Source of the DNA: JBFWNZ01 sp050250795
GTDB taxonomy: Bacteria; Pseudomonadota; Alphaproteobacteria; UBA8366
Assembly (NCBI GenBank): GCA_050250795.1
Contig: JBFWNZ010000056.1
Location: forward strand, 1-15,391
Length of the DNA stretch: 15,391 nucleotides
Direction: 5' to 3'
The position numbers and the translations under genes are program-made. Within the stretch, counting starts at the first letter, position 1. Each line of letters begins with the position of its first letter. A model generated the notes under the pieces. That model searched no databases, was not told where the DNA came from, and was given only the letters and a program-made list of their open reading frames with translations. This document shows, piece by piece, positions 7,274-13,354 of this stretch.

Positions 7274-7729
7274 TCAGCGCCGCGCGCGGAAAAACGACTG
7301 AAGCAGTTCGGCGGCGCGGCGCTCGCCAATGCCGCCGAATACCTCGGGTGCATGCAGGCAGGTCGGCTGGGCGAACCAGCGCGGGCCGTTCTCCACCGCA
7401 CCCTGCTTGGGATCGTAGGCACCGAAATAGAGCCGGCGGATGCGCGCGAAGGAGATCGCGGCCGCGCACATCGCACAGGGTTCCAGGGTGACGTAGAGGT
7501 CGCATCCGGCCAGCCGGGGCGCATCGACAAGCGCAGCCGCGGCGCGCAGCGCCAGGATTTCGGCATGTGCGGTCGGATCGCGGTCGGCCTCGGTCCGGTT
7601 GCCGGCGCGTGCGATGAGCCGGTCTGCGGTGGGGTCCACGACCACCGCACCGACCGGCACTTCGCCCCGGGCGGCGGCGGCCTCGGCCTCGGCGAAGGCG
7701 ATCTGCATGTATTCGTTCTCAATCTGCAT
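7274..7729 (-). CDS. tadA: tRNA-specific adenosine deaminase TadA
   Basis: 151 residues. TadA deaminates adenosine 34 to inosine in the tRNA-Arg(ACG) anticodon, an essential cytoplasmic reaction. The cytidine-deaminase fold motifs are complete: GEVPVGAVV (22-30), TAHAEILAL (53-61) with zinc ligand H55 and proton shuttle E57, and EPCAMC (83-88) with zinc ligands C85 and C88. GAYDPKQGAVEN (103-114) is the TadA-type segment that separates it from other deaminases. Two in-frame ATG codons, at 7729 and 7708, sit in identical ATGCAGAT octamers, and neither has a clear Shine-Dalgarno. I use the first; the second would give a protein 7 residues shorter that still begins just before the first helix. 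It is divergent from the pseudouridine synthase gene. Confidence 0.95.
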   Translation of the reverse strand: MQIENEYMQIAFAEAEAAAARGEVPVGAVVVDPTADRLIARAGNRTEADRDPTAHAEILALRAAAALVDAPRLAGCDLYVTLEPCAMCAAAISFARIRRLYFGAYDPKQGAVENGPRWFAQPTCLHAPEVFGGIGERRAAELLQSFFRARR

Positions 7730-7767
7730 GTTCCGACCCTGCCCGTGGGCCCGGTTCGGGTCAACGG

Positions 7768-7796
7768 GTGACAGCGCCGGTCGCGGCGCCTAGTAT
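7768..7796 (+). promoter_or_regulatory. Sigma70-like promoter for the rluB-like/rsmD pair
   Basis: GTGACA (7768-7773, five of six matches to TTGACA) and TAGTAT (7791-7796, four of six to TATAAT) are separated by exactly 17 bases. Transcription would start near 7803 and leave a leader of about 20 bases carrying the GGAGAG site (7812-7817) before ATG 7823. Spacing and position are right for a housekeeping promoter in the 93-base divergent gap, but no motif search was run. Confidence 0.45.
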
Positions 7797-7822
7797 CCGC
7801 GGCCCGAAGCCGGAGAGACCCG

Positions 7823-8683
7823 ATGCCCGAGTCCGACAAGGACGCCCCGGAGCGCAAGCAGCGCGTCGCGAAGTGGATCGCCCGTGCCGGGCTTGCCTCG
7901 CGCCGGGATGCCGAGCGCTGGATCGCCGAAGGCCGCGTCGCCATCGACGGCAAGGTGATCGATACGCCCGCCATCGCCATTGAGGAGCCGGCGCGCATCA
8001 GCGTGGACGGCAAGCCGCTGCCGGAGCCGGACCGCGCAAGGCTGTGGCGTTATCACAAGCCGTCCGGGCTGGTCACGACGACCCGCGACGAGCGCGGCCG
8101 GCCGACCGTGTTCGAGCGCCTGCCCGAGACGCTGCCGCGCGTGATCTCGGTCGGGCGGCTCGACCTCAACTCCGAAGGGTTGCTGCTGCTTACCAATGAC
8201 GGCGAACTGGCACGCCACCTTGAGCATCCGGATACCGGATGGGTCCGGCGCTATCGGGTGCGGGTGCATGGGGCGCCGACGCCGGAATCCCTGGCCGCGC
8301 TGGCCAAGGGCGTGACGGTCGACGGGGTGCGTTACGGGCCGATCCAGGCCGAACTCGACCGGCTGCAGGGCAGCAATGCCTGGCTGACCATGGCGTTGCG
8401 CGAAGGCAAGAACCGCGAAGTCCGCAAGGTCTGCGAACATCTGGGTTTCTCCGTCACCCGCTTGATCCGTATCAGCTATGGCCCGTTCCAGCTCGGCACG
8501 CTGGGGCGCGGCGAGGTCGAGGAGGTGGCTGCCCGCGTGCTGCGCGAACAGATGGGCGTGGGCCGACCGGGCGGCGCGAAGCGCGGCGCCGACGAGACGG
8601 GAACGGCAAAGCCGAAGCCGCGGCAGACCAAGCCGAAGGGGCCCGGCCCGAAGGGAGCGGACCGTGCGGATCGTCGCCGGTAG
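7823..8683 (+). CDS. 23S/16S rRNA pseudouridine synthase, RsuA/RluB family
   Basis: 286 residues. An N-terminal S4 RNA-binding domain (about 14-60; RVAKWIARAGLASRRDAERW) is followed by the pseudouridine synthase domain. Its catalytic motif is GRLDLNSEGLLLLTNDG (111-127) with the nucleophile Asp114, and EGKNREVRKVCEHLG comes later. This order is typical of RluB, RluE, RluF and RsuA; overall layout favours RluB (23S rRNA) but sequence alone does not fix the site. The last 35 or so residues are low-complexity and rich in Lys, Arg, Pro and Gly, probably disordered and RNA-binding. ATG 7823 has GGAGAG 5 bases upstream. The end overlaps rsmD by 20 bases, so two rRNA-modifying enzymes share a transcript. 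Confidence 0.92.
   Translation: MPESDKDAPERKQRVAKWIARAGLASRRDAERWIAEGRVAIDGKVIDTPAIAIEEPARISVDGKPLPEPDRARLWRYHKPSGLVTTTRDERGRPTVFERLPETLPRVISVGRLDLNSEGLLLLTNDGELARHLEHPDTGWVRRYRVRVHGAPTPESLAALAKGVTVDGVRYGPIQAELDRLQGSNAWLTMALREGKNREVRKVCEHLGFSVTRLIRISYGPFQLGTLGRGEVEEVAARVLREQMGVGRPGGAKRGADETGTAKPKPRQTKPKGPGPKGADRADRRR
8651..8657 (+). promoter_or_regulatory. Ribosome binding site that decides the GTG start of rsmD
   Basis: AAGGGAG lies 6 bases before GTG 8664, inside the end of the upstream coding region. It supports GTG 8664 over upstream in-frame ATG codons such as 8478, which would add an unrelated low-complexity N-terminus. Confidence 0.7.
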
Positions 8684-9233
8684 CCTGCGCGGCCGCCGCC
8701 TCGTTGCGCCGGAAGGCATGGAGGTCCGGCCGACCGGGGCACGGGCGCGCGAGGCGGTCTTCAATATTCTCGAACATGGGCATCTGGGACCGGGTGGAGG
8801 CTCGGCGCTGGTGGATGCAAGGGTGCTGGATGGCTTTGCAGGGACCGGGGCCATGGGGCTTGAGGCGCTTAGCCGCGGTGCCGCCTCGGCGGCGTTCCTC
8901 GATTCGGACCGCCGGGCACTCGCCGCTCTTCGCGCGAATATCGCGGCATGCGGCGTCGGCGCGCGCGCACTCGTCATGCCGGCCGATATCCGGGTGCCGC
9001 CCCAGGCGCCGATGGCCTGCGATCTCGTTTTCCTCGACCCCCCCTATCACGAGGGCCTGGCGGAATCGGCGCTCGCCGCCTTGGCGAAGGCAGGCTGGTT
9101 TGCGCCCGAAGCGTTGATCTGCCTGGAGTTGGGGCCCGAGGACACCGTGCCGGAGACGGCGGCGCTCGCGGTTCTCGACGAACGGCGTTACGGCAAGGCG
9201 CGGGTGGTATTCCTGCGGAACGGCGCCGGCTGA
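8664..9233 (+). CDS. rsmD: 16S rRNA (guanine(966)-N2)-methyltransferase RsmD
   Basis: 189 residues from a GTG start, the usual RsmD length. The enzyme uses S-adenosylmethionine to methylate N2 of G966 in 16S rRNA in the assembled 30S subunit. The protein begins RIVAGSLRGRRL, the characteristic RsmD N-terminus, then has RPTGARAREAVFNIL (22-36), the SAM-binding loop VLDGFAGTGAMGLEALSRGA (54-73), and the catalytic DPPY motif (125-128) within VFLDPPYHEG. It ends KARVVFLRNG, as in the family. The start is set by AAGGGAG (8651-8657) and by the N-terminal match. It overlaps the pseudouridine synthase gene by 20 bases and is convergent with the next gene, the stops being one base apart. Confidence 0.95.
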   Translation: MRIVAGSLRGRRLVAPEGMEVRPTGARAREAVFNILEHGHLGPGGGSALVDARVLDGFAGTGAMGLEALSRGAASAAFLDSDRRALAALRANIAACGVGARALVMPADIRVPPQAPMACDLVFLDPPYHEGLAESALAALAKAGWFAPEALICLELGPEDTVPETAALAVLDERRYGKARVVFLRNGAG

Positions 9234-9234
9234 C

Positions 9235-10311
9235 TCACCGGGGCTCCAGCCCGATCGTCCTGTTTGCGATGCCGGCACCGCGGATGAGGCGGTCCACGCG
9301 TTCCCGGTTGGCGACGCGCGTATCGAATTTCCGCAGGATCACGCCGGCTCTTGCAGCATTGAAATCGACGCGGCTGAAACTCTCATCGACCGCATCTTCG
9401 ATCTCGGCCCAGGCGGCCTCCGTCTGGATATAGGTGATCGGCGATTGGGAATGGGCAGCGAAGTTGGCGAAGGAATCGCGCGACAGCAGCGGTGTCCGCG
9501 TGGCCAGCATCAAGGGCTGCATCAGCGCGCGGCGTTTCAGATCGTGGCGGACCGCCTGGCGCCGGTCGAAGGTCGCCGGCTCAAGCAGAATCCGCCCGAC
9601 GGGCTCGCACAGGACAGAGAATATCTCGGCGGTTCGCGTGGCGCGCTGGACGGCGTAGAGCAGCACTTTTGCATGGCGTTGACGCAGCCGCAGGATGGCG
9701 GCCGCATCGCAGGCGGCGCGCGCCCACGCGCCGTCGACGGTCATGCCCAGAGAGAGCAGTTTCAGATTCATCGCTGCATCGATGGCGGGGTCGGAGGGCA
9801 TGTCCAGGGCCAGTACATCCGTCCCCGCCATGTAGAGGGTAAGGCCCACCTCATCCATATAATCGGGCGTGTCTTCGCCCATCACCTTGTCGGCGGTCGA
9901 CTGATAGCCATGCATGACGATGGCGACGGCTTCGGACGGCCGGTCGTGCGTGGCGTGCAGGGCGCGCAGGGCGAACCCGGCCGGCAGGACCGTCAGCCGA
10001 AGATCCGACAGTCGTCCGCCGGGCAATGCCTGGCGGCCGATCTCGACCATCGCGATGCCCTTCGGCGTGTCGTATCCATAGGCATCGGCTAGGAATCGCG
10101 GAAAATCGGGGTCGATGCTCTGGGGTAAAGACGGTGCCGGCTGTGCCGCGAAGGCCGACCACAGCCGCCACTCCATCGAATAGTCGAGCCCGACCTTCGC
10201 GTCGCGGCGGGCCTCCCGGAACCATTCCGATGCCGTGCTCAGGGCATAACCCAGGGCTGCGCAGCATGCACCGAAGAGCAGCAGCATTACGATGCGTCGG
10301 CTTTTCCTCAT
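9235..10311 (-). CDS. Membrane-anchored alpha/beta-hydrolase-like protein lacking catalytic Ser and His (putative pseudoenzyme)
   Basis: 358 residues from ATG 10311, which overlaps the upstream stop as ATGA. A basic N-terminus and hydrophobic helix (about 7-26) suggest a membrane anchor with the rest outside. The protein aligns with its neighbour (10308-11549) along nearly its whole length: LWSAFAAQPAPSLPQSIDPDF (50-70), IVMHGYQST (131-139), TDVLALDMPSD (164-174), HSQSPITYIQTE (287-298). At the nucleophile elbow it reads YAVQRATRTAE (219-229) where the neighbour has YGLSNGGRTVE, so Ser is replaced by Gln222 and two glycines by alanines. The C-terminal catalytic His is replaced by Arg332 (FDTRVANRERV). 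The frame is intact, so it is probably functional but not a hydrolase; a partner, binding or regulatory role is inference. I recognise no named family. Confidence 0.8.
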   Translation of the reverse strand: MRKSRRIVMLLLFGACCAALGYALSTASEWFREARRDAKVGLDYSMEWRLWSAFAAQPAPSLPQSIDPDFPRFLADAYGYDTPKGIAMVEIGRQALPGGRLSDLRLTVLPAGFALRALHATHDRPSEAVAIVMHGYQSTADKVMGEDTPDYMDEVGLTLYMAGTDVLALDMPSDPAIDAAMNLKLLSLGMTVDGAWARAACDAAAILRLRQRHAKVLLYAVQRATRTAEIFSVLCEPVGRILLEPATFDRRQAVRHDLKRRALMQPLMLATRTPLLSRDSFANFAAHSQSPITYIQTEAAWAEIEDAVDESFSRVDFNAARAGVILRKFDTRVANRERVDRLIRGAGIANRTIGLEPR

Positions 10312-11549
10312 GGCGTCGCCGCCGTCAGCGAGAACCCTTCGAGTTCCGGCCATTTTCCATCGATCAGCGCGTCGAGCAGCGCCTCTTCCGGGACGTGACT
10401 GTCGATCCGTTTCACCAGGATGCCGCGGCGCGTGGCGGCGGAGACAGGCCCGCCGATCTGGAAAGCCGGGGCCAGGGCCGCGGTCATCGCCTCGATTTCG
10501 CGGCGCCGGATCGTATAGAAGATCGGGCTTTGCGCCCCCGCCACGAAATCCCTCAGGCTCGTATCGAGCAGGCCGGGCGTCAGGTGATCCACCCAGAACA
10601 AGAGCTTGAGGTTGGACACTTGCTCGACCGTGCGCTCAAGCGCGAAGTCGTTTCGCGGGATCCAGTTGTCATCGACGACGGCGGCGTCGAACCCGGGACA
10701 CAGCGTTGCCGTATACTCGACCGTGCGGCCGCCGTTCGACAGGCCATACAGGAAGATTCGGCGATAGCCGTACTGTGCGGCCAGGGCATCCTTGGCGCGG
10801 CAGATGGCATCGACCCACAGGCCGAACAGCTGCACCCCCTCGTCCTGCCAGGCGAGGTTCAGCCATGTCGACAGCGTCCCGTTGCTCGGCAGGTCGAAGG
10901 CCAGCACATCGAGGCCGCGGCGGAACATTCGTTCGCCGATCCGATGCAGATAGTCCTCGTCGCCCAGGCCCAGCACGCGCGATGCCGAGGACCACATGCC
11001 GTGCAGCACGACGATCAGATCGGGGGCTGGCGTCTCGTGCCGCGCGAAGACCGCCCGCATCGTGGCATGCGGCCGGTCATAGGCGTAATGGATGTCGGTT
11101 GCCGTCCCGCCCAGATAGGGTTGGGTCTGGACGGCTTTCCCCCCGGCGGATGCGGGGCTCGGCGTCGCATTTGCGTAGCCGGTCGCAGCGCGCAGCCGTT
11201 CCAGGAAGTCCGGTTGCAACGAGGCCGGCATCGGCGGCGCCAGTTGCTCGATCTGGGCCCAGAGCAGCGGTTCGTAAAGTGCCCGCCGGCTGGTCGATCC
11301 GCAGGGACAGATAAGGCCCATCGAGGGACACAGGCACCCGCCGGTCGCCAGGAGCGAGTCGTCCGGAGAGCGAAGCGGCTCGGGACCCAGGAGGTTTTGC
11401 AGCGTGTCGGTCAGGATTTCCTGCGGCGGGACGCGCAGAAGGTCGCGTTCTGCCAATTGCACGCCGATGACCAGTCCCAGGACCGCGATGAGGAGCGGAA
11501 GTCGGTACCGTGCGAGAATTGCGAGGTATCGCCGCACGGCGGGAGGCAT
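10308..11549 (-). CDS. Membrane-anchored alpha/beta hydrolase with cysteine cluster, substrate unknown
   Basis: 413 residues from ATG 11549, 5 bases after the mutL stop; an in-frame ATG at 11627 would overlap mutL by 73 bases and is unlikely. The N-terminus is basic with one hydrophobic helix (about 17-33), then GCLCPSMGLICPCG (71-84) with four cysteines as CxC-x6-CxC. The hydrolase region has VVLHGMWSSAS (180-190; HG oxyanion strand), LDVLAFDLPSNG (213-224), the nucleophile elbow YGLSNGG (268-274; Ser271), VVDDNW (291-296), FWVDH (318-322) and RIDSHVPEEAL (381-391), with His385 the likely catalytic histidine. The acid residue is uncertain. The fold suggests an esterase, lipase or peptidase acting in the periplasm. 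It is followed through ATGA by a degenerate paralogue. No family name is recognised. Confidence 0.82.
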   Translation of the reverse strand: MPPAVRRYLAILARYRLPLLIAVLGLVIGVQLAERDLLRVPPQEILTDTLQNLLGPEPLRSPDDSLLATGGCLCPSMGLICPCGSTSRRALYEPLLWAQIEQLAPPMPASLQPDFLERLRAATGYANATPSPASAGGKAVQTQPYLGGTATDIHYAYDRPHATMRAVFARHETPAPDLIVVLHGMWSSASRVLGLGDEDYLHRIGERMFRRGLDVLAFDLPSNGTLSTWLNLAWQDEGVQLFGLWVDAICRAKDALAAQYGYRRIFLYGLSNGGRTVEYTATLCPGFDAAVVDDNWIPRNDFALERTVEQVSNLKLLFWVDHLTPGLLDTSLRDFVAGAQSPIFYTIRRREIEAMTAALAPAFQIGGPVSAATRRGILVKRIDSHVPEEALLDALIDGKWPELEGFSLTAATP

Positions 11550-11554
11550 TGGCG

Positions 11555-13354
11555 CTACCGCCGTCCGAACAGGCGTTCGATGTCGGCCAGCTTCAGCTCG
11601 ACATAAGTGGGCCGCCCGTGATTGCACTGGCCGGAATGGGGGGTGGCCTCCATCTCGCGCAGGAGCGCGTTCATCTCATCGACCGTCAGGCGGCGTCCGG
11701 CGCGCACCGAGCCGTGACAGGCCATGGTGCCGCAGACCGTTTCCAGCCGCTCTTTGAGTGCAAAGCCGCCGCCCAATGCCGCCAGTTCGTCGGCGAGGTC
11801 GCGCACCAGCCCCTGCACGTCGATTTCGCCCAGCATGGCGGGGGTTTCGCGGACGACGACGGCACCCGGTCCGAAGGCTTCCAGCACCAGCCCCATCTCG
11901 GCCAGTTCCGGCGCCCGGTCCGCAAGCCGTGCCGCGGCGGCTTCGCCCAGTTCGACGACTTCCGGCAGCAGCAGCCCTTGCCGCGGCACGCCCTGGGTTG
12001 CCATGTCGCGCTTCATCCGTTCGTAGACCAGCCGTTCATGGGCGGCGTGCTGGTCCACGATGACGATGCCATCGCGGGTCTGCGCGACGACATAGGTGGC
12101 GTGAAGCTGCGCGCGCGCGGTGCCCAGCGGCTGGTCGGCCGGCGGGGTCTCGGCATCTTCCGCTGCCATCGCCGCGGCGGGCGCATAGGGCGCCTGGAAG
12201 GCCGCCGCCGCCTCGGCCATGCCGCGTGGCGGCGGCGAGGGGCGGTAGGCATAGGCGGGCTGCCGGAACGGCGCCTGCGGCAGGGGCAGGCCGGGCGCCG
12301 CCGCCGGTCGCACGGCCCCCAGTGCCGCGGCGGAGATGCTTGTCGAGGCGCGGTGCCCTGCGGCTGCGAGCGCGTGCTTGAGCGCTCCGACGATCAGGCC
12401 GCGCACCAGGCCGGGATCGCGGAAGCGCACTTCGGCCTTGGCGGGGTGGACGTTCACGTCGACGGCGCGGTCCGGCACCTCCAGGTAGAGCGCCAGCAGC
12501 GGATGACGGTCGCGGGCGAGAAAGTCGGCATAGGCGCCCCGCACTGCGCCGGCCAGCAGCTTGTCGCGGACGGGGCGGCCGTTGACGAACAGGAACTGCT
12601 GGCGGGCGGATGCCCGGTTCAGGGTCGGCAATCCGGCATAGCCGGTCAGGCGTATCTCTTCGCGCGTGGCGTCGATGACCAGCGCATTCTCCGCGAATTC
12701 GCGCCCCATGATCTCGGACAGCCGCGACAGCCGGGCATCGAGCAGGTCGCCTTGGCTTGCCCTGGCATCCAGCCGGACCCGGCCATCGGCGGTCAGCAGA
12801 AAGGCGACGGCGGGAAAGGCCATCGCAAGGCGTTCCAGCGTGTCGACGATCTGGTCGGTCTCCGCCCGGTCGCCGCGCAGGAACTTCAGGCGGGCCGGGG
12901 TGGCGTAGAACAGGTCGCGCACTTCGACCCGCGTCCCGCGGGATAGCGCGGCCGGCGCCGGTCCCGAGGTGACGCCGCCCTCAAGCTGGATTTGAAAGGC
13001 CGCGTCCGTTCCCTCGGCACGGCTCATGATCGCCATGCGGCTGACTGCGCCGATGGAGGGCAGGGCCTCGCCCCGGAAACCCAGCGAGGCGATGGCGAGC
13101 AGGTCGTCGGAGGGCAGCTTGGAGGTTGCGTGGCGTTCGACAGCGAGCGCGAGTTCCTCCGCCGTCATGCCGCGTCCGTCATCGGCGACCGCGATCAGCG
13201 ACTTGCCGCCGTCGCGGACGGCGACTTCGATGTGGGTCGCCCCGGCGTCGACGCTGTTCTCGACCAGTTCCTTCACCGCCGAGGCGGGGCGCTCGATAAC
13301 CTCGCCCGCCGCGATCCGGTTGACGACCGTTTCGGGCAGGCGGCGGATCGTCAT
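11555..13354 (-). CDS. mutL: DNA mismatch repair protein MutL
   Basis: 599 residues. MutL links MutS mismatch recognition to strand incision and excision in the cytoplasm. The N-terminal GHKL ATPase has all motifs: ELVENSVDAGAT (29-40), ADDGRGM (57-63), RHATSKL (74-80), GFRGEAL (92-98) and GTRVEVRDLFYATPARLKF (140-158), plus FVNGRPV (256-262). An Ala/Pro-rich linker (about 335-412) joins it to the C-terminal domain. There DQHAAHERLVYE (434-445) fits the DQHAx2Ex4E endonuclease motif, and ACHGSV (545-550) and QCNHGRPT (576-583) complete the metal site. This is therefore the nicking MutL type, used where MutH is absent. The frame stays open far upstream through pgi, but MTIRRLPETVVNRIAAGEVI is the family N-terminus and its ATG overlaps the pgi stop as ATGA. 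Confidence 0.97.
   Translation of the reverse strand: MTIRRLPETVVNRIAAGEVIERPASAVKELVENSVDAGATHIEVAVRDGGKSLIAVADDGRGMTAEELALAVERHATSKLPSDDLLAIASLGFRGEALPSIGAVSRMAIMSRAEGTDAAFQIQLEGGVTSGPAPAALSRGTRVEVRDLFYATPARLKFLRGDRAETDQIVDTLERLAMAFPAVAFLLTADGRVRLDARASQGDLLDARLSRLSEIMGREFAENALVIDATREEIRLTGYAGLPTLNRASARQQFLFVNGRPVRDKLLAGAVRGAYADFLARDRHPLLALYLEVPDRAVDVNVHPAKAEVRFRDPGLVRGLIVGALKHALAAAGHRASTSISAAALGAVRPAAAPGLPLPQAPFRQPAYAYRPSPPPRGMAEAAAAFQAPYAPAAAMAAEDAETPPADQPLGTARAQLHATYVVAQTRDGIVIVDQHAAHERLVYERMKRDMATQGVPRQGLLLPEVVELGEAAAARLADRAPELAEMGLVLEAFGPGAVVVRETPAMLGEIDVQGLVRDLADELAALGGGFALKERLETVCGTMACHGSVRAGRRLTVDEMNALLREMEATPHSGQCNHGRPTYVELKLADIERLFGRR

Noticed and set aside
5823..7301. 492-codon plus-strand frame overlapping purD and the small membrane protein
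   Set aside because: Arg/Gly-rich translation without domains, in the +2 frame of purD.
7736..7764. Minus-strand TTGACC (7764-7759) as a tadA -35 box
   Set aside because: The position 17 bases downstream reads CAGGGT, a poor -10, and no better hexamer is nearby.
9225..9260. Small hairpins (CCGG and GGGCT/AGCCC arms) between the convergent rsmD and hydrolase ends as a bidirectional terminator
   Set aside because: Stems of only 4-5 base pairs and no T-run on either strand.
10312..10353. Longer N-terminus for the second hydrolase starting at 10353
   Set aside because: ATG 10311 makes an exact ATGA overlap with the upstream stop and begins with a typical basic-then-hydrophobic anchor.
10026..11606. 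526-codon open frame on the plus strand opposite the two hydrolase genes
   Set aside because: Checked because the hydrolases are the less certain genes. The plus frame is low-complexity, lacks motifs, and overlaps the mutL end. The minus-strand frames give paired, alignable proteins with membrane anchors and catalytic motifs.
11550..11627. Longer N-terminus for the first hydrolase starting at 11627
   Set aside because: It would add 26 Arg/His-rich residues ahead of the membrane helix and overlap mutL by 73 bases. ATG 11549 leaves a 5-base gap and a normal anchor.
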